Origin: an uncultured Fretibacterium sp.
GTDB lineage: Bacteria; Synergistota; Synergistia; Synergistales; Aminobacteriaceae
DNA: 64,000 nt
Direction of reading: 5' to 3'
NCBI GenBank assembly: GCA_946183145.1
Contig: CAMGZM010000001.1
Span: 62,001-126,000 of the forward strand
A program made the translations under genes and the position numbers. Positions 28,351-40,371 of the stretch are shown piece after piece. Numbering within the stretch: the first letter of the stretch is position 1; every line of letters starts with the position of its first letter. Below the pieces are notes generated by a model, which worked only from the letters and a program-made list of their open reading frames with translations, made no database searches and had not been told where the DNA came from.

Positions 28351-29054
28351 TCACGTTCTTTGCCGTACGTCTCTGTAGCACGAGCCTGGTCAAACAGCAT
28401 CATCATTATGGTAATTACCTCCTTTTTCAGGGTCTCAAGATATTCTCTCAGAACCTCGTTATTCTGGCATATCTTTATTGTATTCTCTGCGGCTTCCGGA
28501 GTGTAGCCATGAACTTTTACCTGACTGTCAAACACATGCGCGAAGATTATATACTGCCCTATAATGTCATTCTTATTCTCTGAATGTATCACCCTCACAA
28601 GAATATCAAGTTTTGCATTGGGATTGTGCCAGAAATCATGCCTCAGTGAGATTATATTCTTGTTAATCTTTCGGCGGCCTGTATATATCACGTAAAATTC
28701 AGGCTCAGGAATATTAATCTTCTTTGAGCCGTAAACGTTAAGACCGTTTTCAATAATATAATCGTAATAAGTTGAGGAAAGATATAGAAGAATCCTCATG
28801 AGAATATTTATGCTCCAAGTTGACTGGGCTTCTGCAAAAATAATCAGCTTGCCTTTCACCATCAGCGCAAGATCATTATATTGTCCGTTCATCACAACAG
28901 AATGAAGCGTAACAGGTTTTATGTCATCCTCCGTTATGTCAGTCATTTCAGGGTGAAGTGTCTGCACTAATTGAAGCTGGTATTTCGGAATGCTGAAGAG
29001 GTGAATAAAGACGGAGTTTTTTGCGCCCCGGTTAATATTCTCTGTGTTTATGGC
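28191..29054 (-). pseudogene. Rpn family recombination-promoting nuclease / putative transposase, start lost
   Basis: About 288 codons stay open from directly after the wecB stop. Residues before the first possible start (GTG 28967) already match the conserved family N-terminus (K-N-S-V-F-I-H-L-F-S). No ATG, GTG or TTG precedes them. Core motifs Y-N-D-L-A-L and E-A-Q-S (the PD-(D/E)xK variant of Rpn) and the C-terminal R-R-F-G-A-T repeat region are present. Rpn proteins are DNA endonucleases linked to recombination. Either 5'-truncated by rearrangement or starting at GTG 28967 as a shortened protein (258 aa). Confidence 0.7.
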
Positions 29055-30176
29055 TCATTCCTCCCCGAAAAATTTTCTCACAGCCTCATGAATCTTCACG
29101 CTCGCAGTACCATCACCGAAAGGCTTTACATTTTTCCCGACAACCGCATTCAGATATTCAGGCTCATTCATTATCCTTAACGACTCACGCCTGATATTTT
29201 CCCGCTCAGTTCCGACAAGAATACATGTACCCTCACTAATCGCTTCTGGACGCTCCGAAACTGTACGCATGATCAGCACGGGCTTATCGATCGCTGTTGC
29301 TTCCTCCTGGACTCCGCCGCTGTCTGAAAGTATGAACGCAGATTTATTCATCGCCTGCACAAATTCAGGGTAGCTCAATGGCTCTGTGAGTCTCACATTC
29401 TCGGTAAAATCTTTCAGCTCATCGCGTATAACATTCCTCACAGCCGGGTTCTTGTGCATCGGTATCACGAACATAACATCAGGCCGGGCGCGTATAATGT
29501 CCTTCACAGCTCCGCAGATGTTCACGAGAGGAACGCCCCAAGATTCACGCCTGTGCGCTGTCATCAATACCAGCGGACGAGTCTCAATCCCGCGCAAATA
29601 TTCAGGCTCATTGCTTCCCTTCTGACGTTTCAGAATCTCATACAGCGAATCGATTACCGTATTTCCCGTGATGTATATCTGCGACTCGTTTTTCCCCTCG
29701 CGCTTGAGATTCTCAGCAGCTCCCCTCGTCGGCGCAAAGAACATATCAGTTATTCCGTCCGTCAAAATCCTGTTCGCCTCTTCAGGAAATGGCAGCGACA
29801 AATCATGACTCCTCAATCCCGCCTCAACATGGCCGATCTTCACATGACGGTAAAACCCCGCCAAAGCCGCCGCAAATGTTGTTGACGTATCACCGTGTAC
29901 GAGAATCATATCTTGCGGATATTCGTCAAGAATTTCACCGACTCCCTGCAACACGCTCGCGGTTATGTGGTCTAATGTCTGGTTTGCGCGCATAATATTC
30001 AGGTTGTAATCCGCTGTTATCCCAAAATCATCAAGTGCCTGCTTCAACATGTCGGTGTGCTGACCTGTCGCCAAAACTTTCACGCAAAATTCCGTGTCTC
30101 TCATAAGCTCAAGGATAACCGGTGCCATCTTTATAGCTTCCGGCCTCGTGCCAATCACGCATGATATTTTCTTCAT
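29055..30176 (-). CDS. wecB: UDP-N-acetylglucosamine 2-epimerase (non-hydrolysing)
   Basis: 373 residues. G-T-R-P-E-A-I-K-M-A near the start, H-V-E-A-G-L-R-S and S-D-S-G-G-V-Q-E-E are diagnostic. Interconverts UDP-GlcNAc and UDP-ManNAc. Its start overlaps the wecA stop. UDP-ManNAc is the donor used by TagA/WecG-type transferases, one of which is encoded at 53.3-55 kb. Confidence 0.95.
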   Translation of the reverse strand: MKKISCVIGTRPEAIKMAPVILELMRDTEFCVKVLATGQHTDMLKQALDDFGITADYNLNIMRANQTLDHITASVLQGVGEILDEYPQDMILVHGDTSTTFAAALAGFYRHVKIGHVEAGLRSHDLSLPFPEEANRILTDGITDMFFAPTRGAAENLKREGKNESQIYITGNTVIDSLYEILKRQKGSNEPEYLRGIETRPLVLMTAHRRESWGVPLVNICGAVKDIIRARPDVMFVIPMHKNPAVRNVIRDELKDFTENVRLTEPLSYPEFVQAMNKSAFILSDSGGVQEEATAIDKPVLIMRTVSERPEAISEGTCILVGTERENIRRESLRIMNEPEYLNAVVGKNVKPFGDGTASVKIHEAVRKFFGEE

Positions 30177-31108
30177 ATAAGCCTCGTGTAATACTTCAAG
30201 CCTAACACAAGCATTATGACTTGAAGAGATAATATTATTGTTACGGTTAAGACGTTTGAGCCTGTAAGGGAGATTAAGAGGTGATGAAGGTGCTTTTTGT
30301 CCGGATAAAAAGGAGATTTCCCCGTGAGCATTCTCCGAGTGAACGCCGCCAATGTGTCAATAACAGGAATCCCCCCGAAAAGTATCAGCAGAAGAATCAT
30401 CTTGTCGAAACTGATATGCGTTAAAGGGACTCTTGCTGACGTTACGAAATGGGACGCGAATAAATATCCCAGCAATGTGCTTCCGCCGTCGCCTAAAAAT
30501 GTCTGTGCGCTTGGGAAATTCCAGCACAAAATGCCGAGTGCCATCGCTCCCATGTAGACACCAGGATACGCCAAGTAAACGCCGGGGAATGACTCCTCAG
30601 GAAGATAAAGCGCAGGGGACGTACTCCCCATCATATACAGTACGCATGATGACGCAATGAATATCGATATGCACAAGCCGTTCATGCCGTCAATGAGGTT
30701 ATACGCGCTCGTAACTCCTGCTATCCAGACTATAGCAATCACTGAAGGCATAAAGCCCATATTCATCGGGATAACTACGAGTGCTGACGATGCGAGATGA
30801 AGCGCAAGCCTCACAAACGGACTAAGCGAACACATGTCATCAAGATAGCCGCAAAGAAATATCACAGTCGCGCCCGTCGCAATGCACCTTACGTTAGGGA
30901 GATTCCCGGACATTATTACGGCCATGAGCATATATCCGAGCCATAAGCCTATACCAGCCCCGCGCGGCATGTTCCCTTTGTGAATCTTGCGGGCATCGGG
31001 GACATCAATTATCCCGTAAATACCCGCAAGCCTTATCGATACGGGAGCAGTGAGTCCGCCCCAGAAAAATCCTAGTAAAAGGAATATGAATAATTTTACG
31101 TCAAGCAT
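30173..31108 (-). CDS. wecA: WecA/TagO-type undecaprenyl-phosphate sugar-1-phosphate transferase
   Basis: 311 residues, ten or so membrane helices. The active-site motifs are intact: G-Y-L-D-D-M, N-L-I-D-G-M-N-G-L and F-L-G-D-G-G-S-T-L-L-G, plus H-H-L-L near the end. Starts a lipid-linked glycan, probably by loading GlcNAc-1-P on undecaprenyl phosphate. Overlaps wecB by 4 bases. Confidence 0.9.
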   Translation of the reverse strand: MLDVKLFIFLLLGFFWGGLTAPVSIRLAGIYGIIDVPDARKIHKGNMPRGAGIGLWLGYMLMAVIMSGNLPNVRCIATGATVIFLCGYLDDMCSLSPFVRLALHLASSALVVIPMNMGFMPSVIAIVWIAGVTSAYNLIDGMNGLCISIFIASSCVLYMMGSTSPALYLPEESFPGVYLAYPGVYMGAMALGILCWNFPSAQTFLGDGGSTLLGYLFASHFVTSARVPLTHISFDKMILLLILFGGIPVIDTLAAFTRRMLTGKSPFYPDKKHLHHLLISLTGSNVLTVTIILSLQVIMLVLGLKYYTRLI

Positions 31109-31117
31109 TATTGCCCG

Positions 31118-33659
<2,542 letters not shown>

Positions 33660-33740
33660 GAAAATTTGCTCCTTTGCTGAAAGTGTTACGGGAAAATTTT
33701 TGCACATGCTAGAATAATACGCAAAGGGAGAGTGAGCAAA

Positions 33741-34268
33741 ATGGCAAGCAGTGATATTTATCTGAGAAAAGATGTTTACGAGGCAGACCAGAGAGCCGCA
33801 AAAGCAGAGTCAGCACTTCAGAACAACGAGGTACTGAAAGCAATTGAGCGGTTAAGGATTGAAGTTAACGGGAAAATTGAAGAGGTCAGAATCGAGACCA
33901 ACAAAAAACTTGACGATTTCAGGACAGAAGTCAACGAGAGATTTAATCAGGTTGACAAGAAATTCGCGGAGGTCGACAAAAAATTTTCTCAGGTTGACAG
34001 CAGATTCGACAAGCTGGAGACAAAAGTTGAAGTTCTCAGCGGACGCGTTGACGGACTCGAACGCCAGATTGAAGCGGTTGACCGCCATGTAGAAAGGGTA
34101 GAAGGCTACGTGGGAACAGGTGTAGCATTCATTGCTATGCTTGTGGGCGTTGTAGTGTTCATTGAGCCGATTGCGCGTCTCGTCAGAAAAATATTCAAAC
34201 CTGAACCGACAATTACACTCGAACAGATAGAAGCATTAATTGACGCTAAACTTTCGGCGCGGCAGTAA
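33741..34268 (+). CDS. Coiled-coil protein with C-terminal membrane anchor
   Basis: 175 residues. Residues about 15-115 form a heptad-rich coiled coil with repeated F-x-x-V-D-K/S units (V-D-K-K-F). One membrane helix follows (about 122-142), then a short charged tail. Start ATG 33741 fits AGGGAG 11 bases upstream; the GTG at 33732 is too close. Lone plus-strand gene among minus genes. Function unknown. Confidence 0.75.
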   Translation: MASSDIYLRKDVYEADQRAAKAESALQNNEVLKAIERLRIEVNGKIEEVRIETNKKLDDFRTEVNERFNQVDKKFAEVDKKFSQVDSRFDKLETKVEVLSGRVDGLERQIEAVDRHVERVEGYVGTGVAFIAMLVGVVVFIEPIARLVRKIFKPEPTITLEQIEALIDAKLSARQ

Positions 34269-34274
34269 AAATTT

Positions 34275-34300
34275 CTCCCGAAGCCAAAAAACTCCGGGAG
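34275..34300. terminator. Hairpin between convergent genes
   Basis: CTCCCG (34275-34280) pairs with CGGGAG (34295-34300). On the minus strand it is followed by AAATTTTT and may end the ybaK transcript. Confidence 0.4.
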
Positions 34301-34308
34301 CTTCAACG

Positions 34309-34782
34309 CTAATCCTTCCTGATATTTGCCCTCGTTCCGTGAGTAATCGCTAACAGTCTTTCAGGCTCAACCGGGAAAAACGCATGATCAGTCCCGGCAG
34401 CAGCCCACACGATTTTGTGCGTGAACAAATCCCCGTCAACAACTACCCTCAAATCATCATCATATCCCACAGGCGGAACTCCTCCGACATGATACCCGTA
34501 ACGCGAATATACTTCTTCAGGCGGCATCATTCTTGCGCGGTTATGCCCGATAACTTTTGCGGCTGATTTAGCGTCTATCTTGTTCGCTCCGCACATTAAC
34601 GCTATGAACGGCTCTGTTTTGTCCGCAACAAGTATTAAGCTCTTGAGGATTTCAGCGGGAGTAACACCGATTGCGTTTGCGGCATCGTCAACCGTGAATA
34701 TCGTCTTGTCCGTCGTGATAATCTCAATGTCAGATGCTCCGGCGGAGTCTAATGCTTTTCGGACTCGTTCAACTGGATTCAT
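34309..34782 (-). CDS. YbaK/ProX-type aminoacyl-tRNA deacylase
   Basis: 157 residues. The Lys in E-I-L-K-S-L, the central M-C-G-A-N-K-I-D and the final G-x-x-x-P-V-G-Y region match the YbaK/EbsC family. Such enzymes hydrolyse mischarged tRNA (for example Cys-tRNAPro). Its start lies inside the 3' end of the restriction-modification gene (14-base overlap), so it is read on the same transcript. Confidence 0.88.
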   Translation of the reverse strand: MNPVERVRKALDSAGASDIEIITTDKTIFTVDDAANAIGVTPAEILKSLILVADKTEPFIALMCGANKIDAKSAAKVIGHNRARMMPPEEVYSRYGYHVGGVPPVGYDDDLRVVVDGDLFTHKIVWAAAGTDHAFFPVEPERLLAITHGTRANIRKD

Positions 34783-37700
34783 GATGTGATTCCTCCTGTA
34801 TGAGTTTCATTGCTGAATGCTCGTCAGATTCTACAGCGAGTTCAACGGATTTTACTGCGAGGGTGATTAGGCGTTCGGATTCTTTTCGTAGCGTGAATGA
34901 TTCGCGTACATGTTCGGAGATTGATTGCTGTATGTGTGAGTCAATATACGGCATGGGAATTTTGCGGAGTTCGTTTTCTGATATGGCAGATAATATTGTT
35001 CCTGAACACCCGCGCTTCATGAGGCTTTGAATCATCGGGGACTTGAATAGCATTAGCAGAGTCTCGGAGTTATACATGTCAGAGTCAACAACGTAGAATC
35101 CTGTCGAGCATAATGCGCCGTCATATTCGGGAGTAATCAGCGCACAGCTTTGCAGAGAGCCTTCTATTGACGAGATTATTACCTGCCCTGCGTGAACGAG
35201 TCGCCTTGCCCGCGTTGGAAGTTCTGAGCCATCAGCAACAGTTGCGCCCGTAATGTTTCCTGACGCGCCGACATCTGCAAGTTCTATGTACCTGTACTGA
35301 ATCCCTTTGCACGGTGTGAAGTTTGCGCCGTGAATGTTGCATGAAGAGTCTATTGTCGGATTGTCCCGGAGGTGCGCTAAGAGTTCGTCATATTTAGGCA
35401 TGAAGTATTCAGCGTCAATACGTCCGATGCTGAAGACCTGCGAGAATGACACGACAGAAGTATTTGCGTCAGGATGTCGAGGTGTGAAGTGTATCGCGTC
35501 ATTGAGGATTGATTGTGCGCGTGCGTAGAGGGATTCGGAGTCAGCTCTTGCGGTCATGGCCTGGCGAGTTATGCTTTCTATGAGCGAGGCAAATTCATCG
35601 GACATTTTCGGGATTAATATATCTTGAAGCTCAACAAGTTTTACCGCCGGGCGCGTTGTTTTTATTCCCCGTCTTTGTAACTGGTAATAACCGTATTTGC
35701 AATTCAGAAATGTAGACAAAAAATATGGGTTCTCTCTTTCTTTCAGTCTTACCATTGCAACATCAGCACAAATATTAGCTTCTGGCATATCATCGGGGAC
35801 AACAGCACTTCTTCCAAAATAGCCTGTCTTAGCAAATATAACATCACCAGGACGCAAAGCAGATTTCATCAAAAATTCATGTCTTTCTCGCAGAATACGT
35901 TTTACCGTTGATGTATCAATGTATCCTTCTTTCACAAATTCACTCAGAATGAACATAACACCATCATCAAAATATCTTATAATGCCATGATCTCCATCCG
36001 TTATAACTCTTGCTATCTTGCTGAGGGGTTCTGTGCTGCATCTCTGAAGTATATTAGTGGCGTTAATAAATTTTCTGCTGTAATATTCTGCACCGAGCGT
36101 AAAATAATTCTCAAGACGACTCAACATCACTTCACTCACTTCAAGCCCGCTCACCAATTCCCTGTAACGTTCCTCAGAGAAGCGGGCATCACCGAAAAAA
36201 CTTAGCCCCTCCCTTTTCGCAAACTCTATAAACGCCTCCGCTATTCCGTCCTGAGTCAGTCCCTCGTGATTGTACAGGTCATGACTCACAACCGGGTGAA
36301 AATGCGAGTCCCTCAAAATATTTCCCTGAGAGTCGCGGACATAAATCTTTTCGCCGGAATTGTCTTTGCCGGGCTTCTTCATTGTCGCGAAAAACACAGG
36401 GTAATCATCACGGCGCGGGCATAAATCACCGTCCCATTTCTGAACGAGCAGGACAGAAGTCTTTGTGCCTGTGTGAGGCTTGAAGACGTTTTCATGAAGT
36501 CCGATCACCGCCAAAATTCTGCAATGACTCGCAATGAAATCACGTATGTATTTGTCGCTTGAGTTGTTGAAGCGTCCCTGAGGGAGAATTATCGCCATAC
36601 GCCCGCCGGGTTTGAGGAAATGAATATTGCGCTCGATGAAGAGAATATCACGGCCGATTTTTGACGCGTATTTGCCTTTGGAGTCCCTTGCGAGTTCGTA
36701 GCGGTATATGATTTCTTTCTGCTGAATGTCGCCTGCGAAAGGAGGATTCGCCATCACAATATCAAACGTGAAGCTGCTGTAATCCTCTTCATGTTCGCAG
36801 AAGTCCGTGAACCTGAGCCAGCCTTCATCGTAAATTTTCTTCCATGCGCGCGGCTTTGTTGTTTCTTCCCATCGGCCATAATCGAGAGTGTTCAGATGAA
36901 GTACGTTTGTGCGTCCGTCTCCTGCAATAAGGTTTAACGTTCGTGCGACTCTCACAGCTTTTTCGTCAAAGTCAATCGCAAAAACTTTATCCCGAACGTA
37001 ATCTTGACACTCTGCGGGCTTCTCTTCTGCAGTGAACAAATGACTCTGTTCGATTCCTTTCTCCGCAAGAATATTTTTCCACACGTAAAATATTGTATGA
37101 ACGGGGAATCCGCATGACCCTGCCGCAGTGTCAATCATTGACTCGTGCTTCTGAGGGTTGAGCATTCTCACGCACATATCGATAACGTAACGGGGAGTGA
37201 AGAATTGTCCCTTTTCGCCTTTTGCTGACTTGCTCATGAGATATTCAAACGCGTCATCAATCACATCAAGGTTTGAGTTGAAGAGCTTGACTTCCTGAAG
37301 AGCCGAAACACACACGGCCAAGTGAGACGGCGTTAATGATATTGTGTCGTTGTCATTGAAGACTCCCGGCCATATATGCATAGCCTGTTTGAAGAGAGCC
37401 TGAATGTTTGCTTTGAGGTCTGAGTCTGTGTCGCCGTAATTCCTGAACTCAAGAACGCGTGATTTGTCCCGTGTGCTTTTCATTTCGTCAAAAAGTTTCG
37501 TGTATATCAGCTTGAATACTTCCTCGAATACATCGACTCCGGCGTTGGCTAATACCTCGTCTTCCATTTCCTGAATTAATGATGTGAGGGATTTCCTGCT
37601 GTCGCTGAGCCTGTCTTTTGCTTCAAGGTCTGAGATTGTCCATCGTTCATGAAGAATGTCGCGGAGTTTCTGATTTGCTTTTGGGATTTCGGGAATGTTC

Positions 37701-38170
37701 TCGAAATAGTTGGGATCTTTTCGGTGATAGTATTCTTTGCTTTCTCCGTTAGTCCACACTCCTATTATTGCGCCGGAAGCGTTGCAGTATGATTTGAGCT
37801 GTGCTTTTCCCTCGCGTGAGTTCGGCTTTTTGACCTCGACGATAATATATGCTGATGTCGGGTGTTCCTTCTCGAAAATCACAATGTCAGCGCGTTTTGT
37901 CTCACGCCCGAATGATATACCGTATTCGAGCCTGATATTTTCCGGATCATAGCCGTATTCATGAATGAGCTTGTGAACGTATAACTGTCTTACGGCTTCT
38001 TCTGGTGTTAACCGTATTTCCTTCCCGCGTATCAGGCACTTGATGAAGGGGTAAATTTTCCCGCGCTGCTCTTTGGTGTAAATCATTGACTCGATCGCGC
38101 TTCTTGTTTCAGGGCTGAAGAACGAGTCATTATGCGCTGAGTTCCTGAATAATTCTGAGAGTTTGTACAT
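34769..38170 (-). CDS. Single-chain restriction-modification enzyme (nuclease, N6-adenine methylase and two specificity domains)
   Basis: 1133 residues from ATG 38170. Residues about 30-150 resemble the type I R-subunit N-terminal nuclease: D95 in R-A-D-I-V and E112-x-K114 in V-E-V-K-K give a PD-(D/E)xK site. Residues about 200-330 look like an HsdM helical domain. The methylase follows, with motif I D-T-A-A-G-S-C-G-F (about 347-355) and motif IV N-P-P-F (475-478). Two HsdS-like target-recognition domains (about 700-870 and 910-1100) end it. No helicase domain. This is the layout of type IIG/IIB enzymes, which cut beside a bipartite site. It starts 1 base after the nucleotidyltransferase stop. 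Confidence 0.88.
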   Translation of the reverse strand: MYKLSELFRNSAHNDSFFSPETRSAIESMIYTKEQRGKIYPFIKCLIRGKEIRLTPEEAVRQLYVHKLIHEYGYDPENIRLEYGISFGRETKRADIVIFEKEHPTSAYIIVEVKKPNSREGKAQLKSYCNASGAIIGVWTNGESKEYYHRKDPNYFENIPEIPKANQKLRDILHERWTISDLEAKDRLSDSRKSLTSLIQEMEDEVLANAGVDVFEEVFKLIYTKLFDEMKSTRDKSRVLEFRNYGDTDSDLKANIQALFKQAMHIWPGVFNDNDTISLTPSHLAVCVSALQEVKLFNSNLDVIDDAFEYLMSKSAKGEKGQFFTPRYVIDMCVRMLNPQKHESMIDTAAGSCGFPVHTIFYVWKNILAEKGIEQSHLFTAEEKPAECQDYVRDKVFAIDFDEKAVRVARTLNLIAGDGRTNVLHLNTLDYGRWEETTKPRAWKKIYDEGWLRFTDFCEHEEDYSSFTFDIVMANPPFAGDIQQKEIIYRYELARDSKGKYASKIGRDILFIERNIHFLKPGGRMAIILPQGRFNNSSDKYIRDFIASHCRILAVIGLHENVFKPHTGTKTSVLLVQKWDGDLCPRRDDYPVFFATMKKPGKDNSGEKIYVRDSQGNILRDSHFHPVVSHDLYNHEGLTQDGIAEAFIEFAKREGLSFFGDARFSEERYRELVSGLEVSEVMLSRLENYFTLGAEYYSRKFINATNILQRCSTEPLSKIARVITDGDHGIIRYFDDGVMFILSEFVKEGYIDTSTVKRILRERHEFLMKSALRPGDVIFAKTGYFGRSAVVPDDMPEANICADVAMVRLKERENPYFLSTFLNCKYGYYQLQRRGIKTTRPAVKLVELQDILIPKMSDEFASLIESITRQAMTARADSESLYARAQSILNDAIHFTPRHPDANTSVVSFSQVFSIGRIDAEYFMPKYDELLAHLRDNPTIDSSCNIHGANFTPCKGIQYRYIELADVGASGNITGATVADGSELPTRARRLVHAGQVIISSIEGSLQSCALITPEYDGALCSTGFYVVDSDMYNSETLLMLFKSPMIQSLMKRGCSGTILSAISENELRKIPMPYIDSHIQQSISEHVRESFTLRKESERLITLAVKSVELAVESDEHSAMKLIQEESHHESS

Positions 38171-38171
38171 T

Positions 38172-39272
38172 CTATTTCTTTCTGCCGAATATGCTGAAGA
38201 GTTTTTTGATGACCATTTTCCGGCTTGATGTCGTTGCTTTGAATAACCTTTTGAGAACAAAGAACGGGTACAAATATTTATGCCTGTAAATGTGAGGGTT
38301 AAAATATTTCAGTTGCCTTAATGGGATAAATACCTGCCCGAGAAGGTAGCGCAAACGGCTTCCCCCAAAAAAACCATTGATGACATGTTCCGCTTCAGTC
38401 TCAACATATCCGTAACTCCCGGACTCAATAATATACTTGAGCATTTCACGGTTCACTTCATGGGATTCATCACCGCCGAAAAGATACAGCGCGAGATTCC
38501 TCAAATCATGCTCAAAATCAGCAAGATTCATTTTCACTGTCTCACCTGAAATATATTCCCAGTCAAGAGAGTCTGAAAACTTTTTCATGTAAACATATTC
38601 GTCAATCAATGCGCGGAGTCCCGTTCCGCCCTCTGAATAATGCCTGTATGAGTGAGCCGTCATATAGAGATAGAAATCTTCATTGCTGAAATGGTACGTG
38701 TACTTTTTCCCGTCATCGAGAATCATTTTGTCCCTAACATCATAATAGTAATCGCCCAATGCGCTGTTCAGCCATGTCTCCATTAAGCCGCGGTGCATTT
38801 CTACATCCGTAAGAGGCGGTTTCCTGTATACATCGTGATTGTGATTGCAGTAGTCCTCAACAGCAAAGCCGAGTCCCGTCATGATTTTGCGGACATCGTT
38901 AGCATGCGACATGTCGAAAAATATATCAATGTCATTCATCTCACGAAGCCCGAAAGCCGGATAATAATTCTTCATCACAGCACCTTTCATCAGCATGTGC
39001 CATATTCCCGCAGCTTCAAGACTCTCTGAAATCATGCGTAAGTCATTACCGAGTATAACAGCTTTCCTCAGAGCTTTAGCCCTTGCCTGTGTGAAAAGCC
39101 TGTGCTTTATCCCGGCTGATTCAAGCGCGTAATCAACAACCGCCGGAATCATATGCGACTCCGAAAACCTGTAAAGCTCCTCAAAATTCACTCCCTCAAG
39201 GTGTGATTCTTCCGGGATTTTTCCGTTTAACGCGCAGTCCGAAAGATATAACGCAGTTTCCGCAATGCCCAT
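38172..39272 (-). CDS. NTP_transf_5-type nucleotidyltransferase
   Basis: 366 residues. The nucleotidyltransferase signature K-G-A-V-M-K-N-Y-Y ... R-E-M-N-D-I-D-I-F is at about 92-120 and gives the two active-site Asp. The C-terminal stretch H-K-Y-L-Y-P-F-F-V-L-K-R is typical of this uncharacterised family, often found in peptide-modification and exopolysaccharide clusters. Start ATG 39272 has AGGAGG 8 bases upstream and lies inside the end of the peptidase gene. Confidence 0.8.
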   Translation of the reverse strand: MGIAETALYLSDCALNGKIPEESHLEGVNFEELYRFSESHMIPAVVDYALESAGIKHRLFTQARAKALRKAVILGNDLRMISESLEAAGIWHMLMKGAVMKNYYPAFGLREMNDIDIFFDMSHANDVRKIMTGLGFAVEDYCNHNHDVYRKPPLTDVEMHRGLMETWLNSALGDYYYDVRDKMILDDGKKYTYHFSNEDFYLYMTAHSYRHYSEGGTGLRALIDEYVYMKKFSDSLDWEYISGETVKMNLADFEHDLRNLALYLFGGDESHEVNREMLKYIIESGSYGYVETEAEHVINGFFGGSRLRYLLGQVFIPLRQLKYFNPHIYRHKYLYPFFVLKRLFKATTSSRKMVIKKLFSIFGRKK

Positions 39273-39670
39273 GATAATGCCCTCCTCGTGAAAATTCTGA
39301 TTCCTTTTGTGTGAAGTATGATGAACGTGTACAGCCTGTAGCCGCGACTTTCTATGCTGTATTCATGCCCGCCGCGTGTGAAGCCCGTCATTACTCCTAG
39401 AATGTCAGAGTCCTTTATGCCGTATTCATACGTTACGCAGTTATCACCGAGAATGACATAATCATTTTCGCGGACTTCAACAACTCTGTGAAGAACGTAA
39501 TCTTTCGGCGGCCTCTTATACAGAACGACATCACCGGCACGGCATCTTTCAGCCCCTTTGCGTCTCAATGTGAACATGTCTTTTCCCTCACGCAGAAGAG
39601 GCATCATGCTTGTACCCTTGTTGCTGTATGTCAATGTCCCGTTCTCGCTGAGATATTGCTCAATGTTCAC
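39227..39670 (-). CDS. S24/S26-family peptidase without membrane anchor
   Basis: 147 residues. Catalytic Ser21 in G-T-S-M-M-P matches signal peptidase I box B. The expected general base is His61 in Y-V-L-H-R-V-V (as in ER/archaeal-type enzymes) rather than Lys. L-G-D-N-C-V matches the box E G-D-N. No clear N-terminal transmembrane helix, unlike a normal signal peptidase. I chose GTG 39670, which overlaps the kinase stop and has GGGAGG 11 bases upstream; an ATG six codons earlier also exists. Confidence 0.8.
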   Translation of the reverse strand: MNIEQYLSENGTLTYSNKGTSMMPLLREGKDMFTLRRKGAERCRAGDVVLYKRPPKDYVLHRVVEVRENDYVILGDNCVTYEYGIKDSDILGVMTGFTRGGHEYSIESRGYRLYTFIILHTKGIRIFTRRALSWALRKLRYIFRTAR

Positions 39671-40371
39671 TGGCTCATTGCCTCCCATGATACTTTTGCC
39701 GCGTCAGGATTCATGTTGCAGTGAAGCTCGTAGAATCTCACGGAATTTTTCAGGCGGTCAAGGAGAGCCAGAGTCTTTGCGAGCGATGATTTGTCGTACG
39801 GCCTGTATGTCTGGCGGAGCAAAAACGGGTATGCTTTTTCGTGCGTGATTTCCTCAATGTGATTTGACTCGCCTCGTCTGAGAATGCAGACTGCTCTTAA
39901 CGGCGCGTGAATATTATTGCCTAAATTGTGCTTGCCGTTGAAGGGACTCCCGTAAACCTCAGCCGAATCAATTCCGGCGCGAATCATTGGCTTGTCATCG
40001 TTGACCATAACGAGACGTTCACCGAGCAATTTTCGCCACAAAGCCGCGTGTGTTGATTTACCCGTTCCGCTTGGAGCTGCGAATACGTAGCCGAATCCGT
40101 CAACGCTTAACGCAGAGCAGTGAAACAAAAACGAGTCGTAATCGGGCATTCTCTCAGAAATTTTACGGAACACAGCAAGGGCTTCAAGGTATGAATCATC
40201 GCAGAGATCTCCGCCGGGCTGTGAGCGTTCAAACTCTATGTCATCATGTGAAGTTGCAGCGAAAAAATCAGGTTCGCCGCCTGAAACGTAATCACCTGCG
40301 AAAATGTGAAAGCCGTCATATATCGTTGAGACATTGACAGTAACGCCCGCGATTGTGTATGTCCCTGTCAT
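39667..40371 (-). CDS. HPr kinase-like protein (HprK-related)
   Basis: 234 residues. P-loop A-P-S-G-T-G-K-S-T is at 99-107, followed by the V-N-D-D-K-P and Y-G-S-P-F-N-G-K motifs of HprK-like kinases. It lacks the HprK N-terminal domain. Homologues occur in lasso-peptide clusters, where they phosphorylate the peptide, and in the HPr-rel-A system with a PqqD partner. The target here is unknown. Overlaps the PqqD gene by 4 bases. Confidence 0.85.
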   Translation of the reverse strand: MTGTYTIAGVTVNVSTIYDGFHIFAGDYVSGGEPDFFAATSHDDIEFERSQPGGDLCDDSYLEALAVFRKISERMPDYDSFLFHCSALSVDGFGYVFAAPSGTGKSTHAALWRKLLGERLVMVNDDKPMIRAGIDSAEVYGSPFNGKHNLGNNIHAPLRAVCILRRGESNHIEEITHEKAYPFLLRQTYRPYDKSSLAKTLALLDRLKNSVRFYELHCNMNPDAAKVSWEAMSQ

